Below, piece by piece: positions 9,140 through 19,392 of a stretch of 64,000 nt of DNA; within the stretch, counting starts at the first letter, position 1; the number at the start of each line of letters is the position of its first letter. Origin of the DNA: CAVRAZ01 sp963719135. GTDB lineage: Bacteria; Pseudomonadota; Gammaproteobacteria; DSM-19610. The stretch is taken from the NCBI GenBank assembly GCA_963719135.1, contig CAVRAZ010000002.1, positions 372,001 through 436,000 on the forward strand, given 5' to 3'. Position numbers and translations under genes: made by a program. The notes under the pieces were generated by a model. That model was not told where the DNA came from. It saw nothing but the letters and a program-made list of their open reading frames with translations, and did no database searches.

Positions 9140-9436
9140 CGCGTTCGGGCGGCGTCGTCTGCGGCACAAGAACCCGATCAGTCGACGGAGCCTCTCTATT
9201 ATTGTCTCCGGCCGGTCATGGGGTTCCATGCTACAATCAGGCGCGCCCCGCCGCCGAATACCTGCTGTATCGGTCGGCAGATGGCCGAACACTTCCGTCT
9301 ATTCACGGACCCACTTCCTCTGGCGGCCTTTAGTGCGCTCGAAACCCCGTCAGGACATCATTCTCACGGACCCGTCGGCCAGGTGTCGCGGTCGCCGGTC
9401 TGAAGCCACCCCATCCGTAGTCAGGAGCAATAGATC

Positions 9437-9565
9437 ATGGCGAAAGAACATAGAAGCAGCAGGGAAGACAAGAAGAAACCGGCGAAGACACCGAAAGAAA
9501 AGAAGGCCGCGAAGAAGTCCAAAAAGGAATCGAAGGATTTCCTCGTCAATGACAGGACCCGGTAA
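9437..9565 (+). CDS. lysine-rich mini-protein (hypothetical)
   Basis: A 42-residue ORF with AGGAG 9 nt before the ATG. The product is very basic in its first 34 residues (KKKPAKTPKEKKAAKKSKKE) and ends DFLVNDRTR. No family recognised. The composition resembles histone H1/AlgP-like tails or small nucleic-acid-binding proteins, but that is compositional inference only. It lies 278 bp upstream of the giant glucan synthase. Confidence 0.55.
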   Translation: MAKEHRSSREDKKKPAKTPKEKKAAKKSKKESKDFLVNDRTR

Positions 9566-9843
9566 ACGGGACCCGCCGGGTTACCGAGGATGATCGGGAC
9601 CATCGGTCCTGAACCGGCAGTGGTTGCGCGATCCGGATACGCGTTATTGGCGCCTCGACGTCGTTATGACGCGGACGTTGCATTGGTGTTTCCATGCGGC
9701 TGAGCGGCAAGAACCCGAATCTGCCGCCGCGCGGCCAAGCGGCCGGATTACCCGCGGTGGCGGGCACGGTGTTCCTGCTGATGGCATCCGGGCAAACGCA
9801 TTCCCGCGCGGCTCGCCGGTGACGCAGCCAGGCACGGCATGAG

Positions 9844-12800
9844 GTGCAGGCAGGCACGGTCCATATGGCCGGCGCGGTCCCGGACACCGCGGATTGCAGC
9901 GAGGAGAAGTTCATAGCCATCAAAGAGTTTGGCTTTTCTGCGCGCCCAGGGGAGTCGTTGCGCAACGACCGGGATACTGAGTTGCTGCGCTCCGAGCTGT
10001 TCAGTATCGAGCAGCTCAAGCGTCATGCCGTAACGTTGGCCGGCCAGCACAAGATCGATCCGCGTCAGGGGCCGGACCGGTTACTGCCACGGCTCGCGGA
10101 CAATGAGCGCGTTCTGCTGGCGGCGTATGACGTTGTCACGGCCGCTGCCACGTCGGGACAACGGATCGCGCCGGCGGAGGCCTGGTTGCTGGACAATTTC
10201 TATCTCATCGAACAGCAGATCGGTCTGGCGCGCCGGCATCTGCCGCGTGGCTACAGCCGGCAGTTGCCGCGACTGGCTGATGGCCTGTCGGCCGGTTTCC
10301 CGCGTATCTATGACCTGGCGCTGGAGTTGATCTCGCACATGGACGGTCGTGTCGACAGCGACAATGCCACCGAGTTCGTGGCTGCCTACCAGACCGCCGA
10401 GCCGCTGAAGCTGGGCGAATTGTGGGCGTTCCCGATCATGCTGCAGTTGGCGTTGCTGGAAAACCTGCGCCGCGTCGGGTTGCGCATCGCCCGCCGGCGC
10501 GAGGAGCGCGACGCCGCCATCGCTTGGGCGGACCGCATGCTTGCGACGGCCGAAAGGGAACCGAAACAGATTATCCAGGTGCTGGCCGAGTTTGCCAATG
10601 CCGATGTGCCGCTGACCGCGCCGTTCGTGGAGGAGTTTTACGCCAGACTCCAGGCTCAGGGGCCCGCCATGGCCTTCGTTCAAACCTGGGTCGAGCAAGA
10701 ACTGCTCGAACAAGGGGTGACTGCGACGCAGTTGTCGGCGGCGGCCGGCCGCACGGCCGCGACCAACCAGATATCCATCGCCAACAGTATCGGCAGTCTG
10801 CGGTTCATCGGCGCAATGGACTGGAGGAATTACGTAGAGGCGCTCAGTGTCGTCGAGCAGACATTGCGTGAAGACCCGGCGGGGATGCACGCCGGCCAGG
10901 ATTTCGCCACCCGCGACCGCTACCGGCATGTCATCGAAGACGTTGCGCGGGGCAGTTCACGCAGCGAGCCGGCCGTGGCACGCGAAGCCATCGTTCTGGC
11001 GCAGGCTGCCGCGGAACGACTGAGTGCCGACGTCCGCCGGGCGCACGTCGGCTTCTACCTGATCGATCACGGACGTCAGCATCTGGAGCGTGTGGTCGGT
11101 TGCCGTGTGCCGTGGACAGTGCGGGTTGCCCGGGCGAGCCGACGTTTCCGCCTGTTCCTGTACATCGGTCCCATCCTGCTGCTCAGCGTACTTGCGACAG
11201 CGGTTGTGCTCGCCTCGTTCGACGGTTTCGGGCCGGCGGACTGGCGTTACTGGTTGTTTATGATCACCGGCCTTATCGGCGTCTCGGCGCTGGCGGTCCC
11301 GCTGGTGAACCAGTTCGTCACGCTCGTCCTGCCGCCGCGTGCGTTGCCGCGCCTGGATTTTATGAAAGGAATTCCGTCCGTTTACCGCACGATGGTGGTT
11401 GTCCCCACCCTGCTGAGCGGGCCGCAGGAAATCGATGATCTTATCGAAGCCCTGGAGATTCGCTATCTCGGCAACCGCGATCCCAATCTGTTGTTTGCCT
11501 TGCTCACGGATTTCCGTGACGCGCCCGAGCGGAGTCTGCCGGAAGACGACGCCTTGGTCGCGCGTGCGCGCGCCGCTGTCGAGGCGCTCAACGAGACCCA
11601 CCGCGAGGACCGTCCCTGCATCTTTTATCTGTTGCACCGTCCCCGGGTGTGGAATCCGTACGAACGGGTGTGGATGGGCTATGAGCGCAAGCGCGGCAAG
11701 CTGGAGCAATTCAACGCCTTGCTGCGGGGCGGGGAGCAAACCGTATTCTCGGATATTGTCGGTGATGTGTCCGTCCTTGCTTCGATCAAGTACGTCATCA
11801 CCCTGGATACCGACACGCAACTGCCGCGCGACGCGGCCCGTACACTGGTCGGTAACATCGCTCATCCTCTCAATCGGCCGGTGTACGATGCCGGCAAGGG
11901 ACGCATTGTCGATGGCTATGCGATCCTGCAACCACGCGCTTCGATCAGCCTGACCAGCGCGGGTCAGTCACGCTTCACGAAACTGTTCGCGGGCGAGTCC
12001 GGGCTCGATCCCTACTCGCGCCAGGTCTCGGATGTCTACCAGGATGTTTTCGGGGAAGGCTCGTTCATCGGCAAGGGCATCTACGACGTGGACGCGTTTC
12101 GACAGGCAGTCGATGGGCGCTTTCCCGAGAATCTCATTCTCAGTCACGACCTGCTGGAAGGCGGTTACGCGCGCTCGGCGCTGGTGAGCGATGTCGAACT
12201 CATTGAAGATCACCCGGCCGGTTACGCCATGGAGTCCAGCCGGCGACACCGGTGGATACGCGGTGACTGGCAGCTTGCCGGCTGGTTGCTCCCGCACGTG
12301 CCCGGGCCGCCAGGGTCGCAGGGATCGAACGCGACGCGGCAGCCGAATCCGCTCTCCGCCTTGTCGGTGTGGAAACTGTTCGACAACCTTCGGCGCAGTC
12401 TGGTGCCGCCGTCGCTGCTGGCCCTGCTGGCAGGCGGCTGGCTTCTTGGGCCCGGACCGGCGTGGTTCTGGACCCGGCTGGTCGCCGGCGTGGTGTTCTT
12501 CCCCCCCTTGCTGGGAGCGGCGATCGATGTCATTCGCAAACCGAAGGAACGTGACTGGCAGGCGCACCTGGTTCTGACCGGAAAGTCCGCGGGCCGCCCG
12601 GTCATGCTCGCGTTGCTGGTGCTGGTCTTTTTGCCGTACGACACACTGACTTGCCTGGACGCTATTCTGCGTTCGGGCGTGCGGATGCTGTTCACCCGCC
12701 GCGGGTTGATGCTCTGGCAACTGCGATCCTATGCCGCTCGCAATGCGTGCCGCACACCGGCGGATTTTCTCCTGGAGCTGTGGTGCGCGCCGGCCGTGGC

Positions 12801-15800
12801 GGTGGTGCTGGCCTTTGCGCTGTGGCAAGCCCGCCCGGCGGAGTGGGCGTTCTGGGCTCCGGTGTTGTTGCTCTGGCTGACGTCGCCCGTCACCGGCTGG
12901 TGGATCAGCAGGCCGCTGGTCTCTCCGGCACCGCACCTGACCGTCGAGCAACGGGCGTTCCTGCGGGCGTCGGCCCGGCGAACCTGGCGCTTTTTCGCCG
13001 CGTTCGTCGGCCCGCAGGATAACTGGCTGCCGCCCGATAACTTCCAGGAATATCCGGCGCCGGCGATCGCCTCGCGCACCTCTCCCACCAATATCGGCAT
13101 GGCACTGCTGGCGAATCTGGCGGCGTACGACTTCGGCTATCTGTGCGCCGGAGAATTTCTGTGGCGCACCGGGAACACACTGGCCGCGATGGAGAAGCTG
13201 GAGCGCTATCGCGGCCATTTTTACAACTGGTACGACACGCACACGCTGAAGCCGCTTCGCCCGCAATACGTTTCGTCAGTGGACAGCGGCAATCTGGTGG
13301 GCAGCCTGCTCACCCTGCAAGCGGGTCTGACCGAACTCAAAAATCAGCCGGTGCTGTCTGCTGATGCCTTTCAGGGATTACAGGACACCGTGCAGGTCCT
13401 GGCCGAGCACCTGCCCTCGTCATTGGTTCCGGATCTCGCGAAGAAGATACGGCTTCTGGAGAACATACTGCGTGCACTCACCCTGGATGGGCCGCCACGA
13501 ACACTGGCTGCCGCCGAGACCATTCTGGACGCGATTCACGCTATTGGAGGGGAGCTGGTTGCCTGGCTGCCGGCAGACATCGATATCGATGGCGAACTCT
13601 ACAACTGGGCGCAGGCATTCGACCGGCAAGCCCGCGCACTGCGAGAGGATCTTGGATTGCTGGTGCCGGCGCCGCGGCGGTTCAGCACCATCCCGACGCT
13701 GGTGGAATTGGCCAGAGACGGCGCGTTTGACGCTGACCTGCGGTCGTCAGGCGAAGCAGACGTGGTGGCAGTGCCCCGTTACAAGGGCGCGGTGGAGCGG
13801 CTCAGGGTCATCGACGATCTGGTGGATCGCTGCCGCCAACTGGCGGCGATGGATTTTGAATTTCTCTACGATACATCGCGCGGCCTGCTGGCCATCGGTT
13901 ACGACGTGGGCGAACGGCGCCGCGATCCGTCCTGCTACGACCTGCTGGCATCCGAGGCGCGTCTGGCCAGCTTCCTGCTGATTGCGCAGGGACAGGTGCC
14001 GCAGAAGCATTGGTTTGCGCTGGGCCGCCTGCTGACCAGTCATGGCGGCGACATGAGCCTGATTTCGTGGAGCGGCTCGATGTTCGAGTACCTCATGCCG
14101 CAGCTGATGATGCCGAGCTACGAGAATACCCTGCTGGATCAGACCTGCAAGGCGGCGGTCTCCCGCCAGATCGAATACGGCCGGCAACGCGCGGTGCCCT
14201 GGGGTATTTCCGAATCCTGCTATAACGCCACCGATATGCACCAGGTCTATCAATACCGTGCCTTCGGCGTGCCCGGCCTGGGTTTCAAGCGCGGGCTGGG
14301 AGAGGACCTGGTCGTCGCGCCATACGCCAGCGCACTGGCGCTGACGGTGATGCCGCTGGAAGCCTGCCGCAACCTGCAGACGCTTGCCGGCAACGGGTTC
14401 CTGGGCGCCTATGGATTCTACGAAGCCATCGATTACACCCCATCGCGTGTGCCGCGCGGCAAGGATTATGCCGTCGTGCGTACCTTCATGGCGCACCACC
14501 AGGGGATGAGTTTGCTGGCCTTTGCGCACGTCCTGCTCAACCGGCCGATGCAGCGACGCTTCATGTCTGACCCCAGCGCCCGGGCGACGCAATTGCTGCT
14601 GCAGGAGCGGGTGCCGACACAGGGCGCCACGTTGCACCCGCACGCGGCTGAAGTGGGCGCCGCCGCGCGTCCGCCCGCGGCTGAGGCGGGCGCGATCATG
14701 CGCGTGTTTACCAACCCGAACACGCGGACGCCTGAAGTGCACCTGTTGTCCAACGGCAGGTACCACGTCATGGCGACCCAGGCCGGTGGCGGGTACAGCC
14801 GCTGGCGCGACCTGGCCGTCACCCGTTGGCGCGAGGACGCCACCTGCGATTGCTGGGGCACCTTCATTTATCTGCGCGACTGCGATACGCGGCGCTACTG
14901 GTCAGCCGCGCATCAACCGACGCTGCGCGGCGCCGATCACTACGAGGCGATCTTTGTGCAGGCGCGCGCGGAATACCGGCGGCGCGATCAAGGGATTGAA
15001 ACACACACCGAGATCAGCGTTTCACCCGAAGACGACGTTGAGATCCGCCGCATAACGCTCACCAACCTGTCGTCGCGTACACGTCGTATCGAAGTGACGA
15101 GTTACGCGGAGGTCGTGCTGGCGCCGCTGAATGCCGACCTGGCCCACCGGGCTTTCAGCAACCTGTTCGTGCAAACCGAAATTCTGCCTGAGCGGCAGGC
15201 GATTCTCTGTACCCGGCGCCGCCGCATGCCGGGCGAACAGGTGCCCTGGATGTTTCACCTGTTGGCGGCGCCGGGTGCGGTTGCCGACCCGCCGTCTTAC
15301 GAGACCGACCGTGCCGGATTCATCGGACGCGGGCGAACGGCAGCCAACCCGGCGGCACTGGATAGCGGCGGCGGCTCGTCGACGTTGTCGAACACGGACG
15401 GCCCGGTGCTCGATCCCATCGTGGCGATCCGCCGCACCATCACTTTGCTCCCGGACCAATCGGCGACCGCGCAGATCATCTCCGGTGTCGCGGACACCCG
15501 GCTGGCGGCACTCGCGGTACTTGAGAAGTATTGTGACCGTCACTTCGTTGAACGCGCCTTTGAAATGGCATGGTTCCAGAGTCAGGAAGTGCTGCGCCAC
15601 CTCAACGCAAGCGAAGCCGACGCACAGGTCTATGGCCGCCTGGCCGCCTCGGTCATCTACGGCAACGCCCTGCGTCGCGCTCCACCGAGTGTTATTGCGC
15701 GCAACCAGCGTGGTCAGTCCGGGCTTTGGAGTTTTGCCGTATCGGGCGATCTGCCGATCGTCCTGGTACGCATCGGCGACCTGAACCGCATCGAGCTGGT

Positions 15801-18597
15801 AAAGCAGGTGCTGCAGGCCCATGCCTATTGGCGTATGAAGGGCTTGACGGCGGACCTGGTGATCTTGAATGACGATTTTTCCGGTTACCGGGGCGTTCTG
15901 CACGATCAGATCATGGGCCTGATCAATGCGGGTCCCGAAGCGCAGATCGTCGACAAACCGGGCGGCGTATTCCTGCGGCGCGCCGAAGAACTTACCGAGG
16001 AGGACCGCGTCCTGTTCCAGACCGTGGCGCGGGTCGTGCTGACCGATACCGCCGAGACGCTGGTCGAACAGGTGGAGCGCCGCGTGTCGGCGGAGCGCTT
16101 GCCGGGCCGTCTCGAGCCAGTGCTGCAACCCGCCGTGGAACCGGCCCAGCCGCTCGCGGTGCGCGACCGTATCTTCTGCAACGGCCTTGGCGGCTTCACG
16201 CCCGACGGGCGCGAATACGTCGTTACCCTCGAGCCCGGTCAGAGCACGCCGGCGCCCTGGGCCAACGTCATCGCCAGTCCGCACATCGGCACGGTCGTCA
16301 GCGAGAGCGGCAGCGCCTACACCTGGGTGGAAAACGCCCACGAATTCCGGCTGACCCCCTGGCATAACGACCCCCTTGGCGACACCAGCGGCGAGGCGCT
16401 GTACATCCGCGACGAGGAAACGGGCGCGTACTGGTCGCCGACGCCGCTGCCCGCCTGTGGTCAGTCGGGGTACGTGTGCCGGCACGGGTTCGGGTACAGC
16501 GTGTTCGAGCATTACGAAGCCGGCATCTCCTCGGAACTGTTCACCTACGTTGCGATGGACGCACCGGTAAAGTTCGTGGTGCTGAAACTGCGCAACCATG
16601 CCAGGCGTCCGCGTCGCCTGTCGCTGACAGGGTATTGGGAGCTGGTGCTCGGTGAGTGGCGGCACGCCAATCTGATGCACATTATCACCGAAACCGATCC
16701 GCACAGCGGCGCGCTGTTCGCGCGCAATGCTTACGGCCGCGAATGCGCCAATCGGGTCGTCTTTGCGCAGGTCAGCGAGCCGGAGCGTACGGTGACCGGA
16801 AATCGTACCGAGTTCATTGGCCGCAATGGCTCGCTGGCCAGCCCGGCGGCCATGCGCCGCGAGCGTCTGTCGGGCAGGACGGGTGCGGGCCTGGATCCGT
16901 GCGCCGCGATCCAGACCTGGATCGAACTGGCCGACGGGCAGGAGCGCGAGATTGTGTTCGTGCTTGGCGCAGCCCGCAACAGCGACGAAGCGCGGCATTT
17001 CATGCAGCGCTTCGGCGGACCGGCCCGCGCACGACAGGCGCTGGAAGCGGTGTGGGAACACTGGAACCGCACGTTGGGTGCGGTGTACGTGGAGACGCCG
17101 GATCGGGCATTGGACGTGTTGGCCAATGGCTGGCTGGTGTACCAGACACTGTCCTGCAGGTTGTGGGGCCGCAGCGGGTACTATCAATCAGGCGGTGCCT
17201 ATGGTTTCCGCGATCAGTTGCAGGACACGATGGCATTGATCCATGCGGCACCCTCGCTGGCCCGCGAGCAGTTGCTGCGTTGCTCGGCGCGTCAGTTCCT
17301 CCAGGGTGACGTGCAACACTGGTGGCATCCGCCCAACGGACAAGGCGTTCGCACCCATTTCTCCGATGACTATCTGTGGCTGCCGTATGCAGCCTGTCGT
17401 TATGTGCTGGCGACGGGCGATACGGGCGTGCTCGACGAGTCAGTGCATTTTCTGGAGGGTCGCAAGCTGAATCCCGAGGAGGAGGCTTACTACGACCAGC
17501 CGCAGTGTTCGGCGGAAGCGGCGAGCCTCTATGAACACTGCGTGCGTTCAATTCGGCATGGACTGCGCTTTGGCGAACATCAATTACCGCTGATGGGTTG
17601 CGGCGACTGGAACGACGGCATGAATCTCGTCGGTCGCGACGGCAAGGGCGAGAGCGTCTGGCTGGCGTGGTTCCTGTACGAGAACCTGCGACTGTTCGCC
17701 GGTCTGGCGCATGGCCGGGGCGACGACGCCTTCGCCGAACTTTGTACCGGGCAGGCGGCGGTGCTGCGCAGCAACATCGAGGCCCAGGCCTGGGACGGCG
17801 ACTGGTATCGCCGGGCCTGGTTCGATGATGGTACGCCCCTGGGTTCCTCGGACAATGACGAGTGCCGGATCGATTCGATCAGCCAGAGCTGGGCGGTCAT
17901 TTCGGGCGGCGGCGATCCCGTGCGGGCCCGCCGGGCGATGGCGGCGGTGGACGAACGCCTGGTGCGGCGCGATGCGCGGTTGATCCAACTGCTCGAACCG
18001 CCGTTCGATCGATCGGATCTTGAGCCCGGCTATATCAAGGGTTACGTACCCGGTGTCCGCGAGAACGGCGGCCAGTATACCCATGCCGCGATCTGGACCA
18101 CGATGGCGTTTGCCATGCTGGGCGACGGCGACCGGGCATGGGAACTGTTCGCCATGCTCAACCCCGTCAATCACGGCAGCCGGCCGGAGGCGATCGCGCG
18201 CTACAAGGTCGAGCCCTACGTCATGTGTGCGGACATTTACGCTGCGCCGCCACACAGGGGTCGGGGCGGCTGGACCTGGTACACCGGCGCGGCGGGATGG
18301 ATGTACCGGCTGACCCTGGAAACGCTGCTGGGCCTGCAACTGGAAGTGGATCATCTGCGCATCGCACCCTGTATTCCGGCGCATTGGGAAGCGTACAGGA
18401 TTCACTACCGCTATCGCGAGACGGTGTACCACATCAGGGTCAGGCGCATTGCTGAAAAGACGGAGTCCATGCGCAGCGTGACGGTGGACGGTGCCCTGGT
18501 ACAAGGGTTCGGCGTGGATGGGGCAGGGCAGCCGTACGGCACGATCCCGCTTGTGGACGATCGCCGGGAGCACGTCGTCGAGGTGAACTGGAGCTGA
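9844..18597 (+). CDS. ndvB: cyclic beta-1,2-glucan synthase (GT84-GH94, NdvB/Cgs type)
   Basis: A protein of about 2,900 residues, the usual size for NdvB. Order: N-terminal cytoplasmic region (1-430); two membrane helices (about 435-455, 468-490); GT84 glycosyltransferase with VITLDTDTQLPRDAA near 654 and the QLAGW-type motif RGDWQLAGWLLP; further membrane helices (about 857-1010); a glycoamylase-type domain with MFEYLMPQLMMPSYEN near 1410 and WGISESCYN; then a long GH94 phosphorylase-like half with MGCGDWNDGMNLVG near 2583. The enzyme initiates, elongates and cyclises periplasmic beta-1,2-glucans, with GH94 controlling ring size. The frame opens with GTG at 9844; an ATG at 9865 is equally plausible. 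No frameshift is seen over 8.7 kb. Confidence 0.93.
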   Translation: MQAGTVHMAGAVPDTADCSEEKFIAIKEFGFSARPGESLRNDRDTELLRSELFSIEQLKRHAVTLAGQHKIDPRQGPDRLLPRLADNERVLLAAYDVVTAAATSGQRIAPAEAWLLDNFYLIEQQIGLARRHLPRGYSRQLPRLADGLSAGFPRIYDLALELISHMDGRVDSDNATEFVAAYQTAEPLKLGELWAFPIMLQLALLENLRRVGLRIARRREERDAAIAWADRMLATAEREPKQIIQVLAEFANADVPLTAPFVEEFYARLQAQGPAMAFVQTWVEQELLEQGVTATQLSAAAGRTAATNQISIANSIGSLRFIGAMDWRNYVEALSVVEQTLREDPAGMHAGQDFATRDRYRHVIEDVARGSSRSEPAVAREAIVLAQAAAERLSADVRRAHVGFYLIDHGRQHLERVVGCRVPWTVRVARASRRFRLFLYIGPILLLSVLATAVVLASFDGFGPADWRYWLFMITGLIGVSALAVPLVNQFVTLVLPPRALPRLDFMKGIPSVYRTMVVVPTLLSGPQEIDDLIEALEIRYLGNRDPNLLFALLTDFRDAPERSLPEDDALVARARAAVEALNETHREDRPCIFYLLHRPRVWNPYERVWMGYERKRGKLEQFNALLRGGEQTVFSDIVGDVSVLASIKYVITLDTDTQLPRDAARTLVGNIAHPLNRPVYDAGKGRIVDGYAILQPRASISLTSAGQSRFTKLFAGESGLDPYSRQVSDVYQDVFGEGSFIGKGIYDVDAFRQAVDGRFPENLILSHDLLEGGYARSALVSDVELIEDHPAGYAMESSRRHRWIRGDWQLAGWLLPHVPGPPGSQGSNATRQPNPLSALSVWKLFDNLRRSLVPPSLLALLAGGWLLGPGPAWFWTRLVAGVVFFPPLLGAAIDVIRKPKERDWQAHLVLTGKSAGRPVMLALLVLVFLPYDTLTCLDAILRSGVRMLFTRRGLMLWQLRSYAARNACRTPADFLLELWCAPAVAVVLAFALWQARPAEWAFWAPVLLLWLTSPVTGWWISRPLVSPAPHLTVEQRAFLRASARRTWRFFAAFVGPQDNWLPPDNFQEYPAPAIASRTSPTNIGMALLANLAAYDFGYLCAGEFLWRTGNTLAAMEKLERYRGHFYNWYDTHTLKPLRPQYVSSVDSGNLVGSLLTLQAGLTELKNQPVLSADAFQGLQDTVQVLAEHLPSSLVPDLAKKIRLLENILRALTLDGPPRTLAAAETILDAIHAIGGELVAWLPADIDIDGELYNWAQAFDRQARALREDLGLLVPAPRRFSTIPTLVELARDGAFDADLRSSGEADVVAVPRYKGAVERLRVIDDLVDRCRQLAAMDFEFLYDTSRGLLAIGYDVGERRRDPSCYDLLASEARLASFLLIAQGQVPQKHWFALGRLLTSHGGDMSLISWSGSMFEYLMPQLMMPSYENTLLDQTCKAAVSRQIEYGRQRAVPWGISESCYNATDMHQVYQYRAFGVPGLGFKRGLGEDLVVAPYASALALTVMPLEACRNLQTLAGNGFLGAYGFYEAIDYTPSRVPRGKDYAVVRTFMAHHQGMSLLAFAHVLLNRPMQRRFMSDPSARATQLLLQERVPTQGATLHPHAAEVGAAARPPAAEAGAIMRVFTNPNTRTPEVHLLSNGRYHVMATQAGGGYSRWRDLAVTRWREDATCDCWGTFIYLRDCDTRRYWSAAHQPTLRGADHYEAIFVQARAEYRRRDQGIETHTEISVSPEDDVEIRRITLTNLSSRTRRIEVTSYAEVVLAPLNADLAHRAFSNLFVQTEILPERQAILCTRRRRMPGEQVPWMFHLLAAPGAVADPPSYETDRAGFIGRGRTAANPAALDSGGGSSTLSNTDGPVLDPIVAIRRTITLLPDQSATAQIISGVADTRLAALAVLEKYCDRHFVERAFEMAWFQSQEVLRHLNASEADAQVYGRLAASVIYGNALRRAPPSVIARNQRGQSGLWSFAVSGDLPIVLVRIGDLNRIELVKQVLQAHAYWRMKGLTADLVILNDDFSGYRGVLHDQIMGLINAGPEAQIVDKPGGVFLRRAEELTEEDRVLFQTVARVVLTDTAETLVEQVERRVSAERLPGRLEPVLQPAVEPAQPLAVRDRIFCNGLGGFTPDGREYVVTLEPGQSTPAPWANVIASPHIGTVVSESGSAYTWVENAHEFRLTPWHNDPLGDTSGEALYIRDEETGAYWSPTPLPACGQSGYVCRHGFGYSVFEHYEAGISSELFTYVAMDAPVKFVVLKLRNHARRPRRLSLTGYWELVLGEWRHANLMHIITETDPHSGALFARNAYGRECANRVVFAQVSEPERTVTGNRTEFIGRNGSLASPAAMRRERLSGRTGAGLDPCAAIQTWIELADGQEREIVFVLGAARNSDEARHFMQRFGGPARARQALEAVWEHWNRTLGAVYVETPDRALDVLANGWLVYQTLSCRLWGRSGYYQSGGAYGFRDQLQDTMALIHAAPSLAREQLLRCSARQFLQGDVQHWWHPPNGQGVRTHFSDDYLWLPYAACRYVLATGDTGVLDESVHFLEGRKLNPEEEAYYDQPQCSAEAASLYEHCVRSIRHGLRFGEHQLPLMGCGDWNDGMNLVGRDGKGESVWLAWFLYENLRLFAGLAHGRGDDAFAELCTGQAAVLRSNIEAQAWDGDWYRRAWFDDGTPLGSSDNDECRIDSISQSWAVISGGGDPVRARRAMAAVDERLVRRDARLIQLLEPPFDRSDLEPGYIKGYVPGVRENGGQYTHAAIWTTMAFAMLGDGDRAWELFAMLNPVNHGSRPEAIARYKVEPYVMCADIYAAPPHRGRGGWTWYTGAAGWMYRLTLETLLGLQLEVDHLRIAPCIPAHWEAYRIHYRYRETVYHIRVRRIAEKTESMRSVTVDGALVQGFGVDGAGQPYGTIPLVDDRREHVVEVNWS

Positions 18598-18876
18598 CCG
18601 TATTCCGATTGGAAACAGGCGTGCCGCGTTCGGGTAATCCCGCCTCATCAGTGCAGTTGATTTGCTTTATGGCTGCAAAGAGCGGACACTGCACTTAAGC
18701 AGTTTATCCGCAAGTGCGCAGGCCGCTCTGCCGCACAACATTGAACGAACAGTCTTTGTTGCCCGTCATAACTCCTTCCACAGCGGCGCTGATCTGCCCG
18801 CGGCCGTTGTGCGGCTACTTCCCGGAACCGGGTAACCGGCACACCGCCCCGCACTTCGTCAACTCAGGACAAACTC

Positions 18877-19248
18877 ATGACCGACCTGACAAGCACTGCC
18901 CAGTATTCCGAAGCGTCCAGTCAGTATGCCGACATGCGCCGCGCGGAACTGACCGACCAGCACTGGAACCGGAACAAATCCGCGGGTTTGGCAAGCAGCG
19001 AAGGACTCAGCCTGAACGACGAGCAGTGGGCCGTCATTGTTTACCTCCGCAGGTATTATCTGCAACATGGATTGCCGAGGTTTGCGAGGACAACGGCCGG
19101 ACTCCTCAATCGGCGATTCTCCGTCCAGGGCGGAAACAAGTACCTGTACCGCCTGTTTGCCGGTGGCCCGGTTACTCAAGGCAGCCGCCTCGCCAACCTG
19201 CCCACGCCCGCAAACGCCACCGACGTTTCGTTTGGCACCCGCTTTTGA
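18877..19248 (+). CDS. DsrC/TusE-like protein lacking both C-terminal cysteines
   Basis: A 123-residue protein whose middle and C-terminus follow the DsrC/TusE fold: LNDEQWAVIVYLRRYYLQHG, then NKYLYRLFAGGPVTQGSRLANLP. DsrC carries CysB in the QxCxIAGLP arm (here QGSRLANLP, Ser instead) and CysA next to last; here the tail is PTPANATDVSFGTRF. The whole protein contains no cysteine, so it cannot carry persulfide or form the DsrC trisulfide. It is probably one of the DsrC-like paralogues thought to be regulatory; that role is inference. It lies 144 bp upstream of hflK on the same strand. Confidence 0.82.
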   Translation: MTDLTSTAQYSEASSQYADMRRAELTDQHWNRNKSAGLASSEGLSLNDEQWAVIVYLRRYYLQHGLPRFARTTAGLLNRRFSVQGGNKYLYRLFAGGPVTQGSRLANLPTPANATDVSFGTRF

Positions 19249-19392
19249 AAAGCGCTGACCAGGGGATAGCGGAACGGCAAGCCGAATCGCGCCGGATGGA
19301 AACCGACCGTCAAGCCATCGAGCGGGGCGAAGACGACGGAATGACCGTACTTCAAGGCGCGGTCTCAAGCGCGCACGACAAAAGGCTTCTCG

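Noticed and set aside
15022..17187. A 721-codon open frame on the minus strand
   Set aside because: It lies entirely opposite the glucan synthase coding region, with skewed composition typical of antisense shadows in GC-rich DNA and no translation signals.
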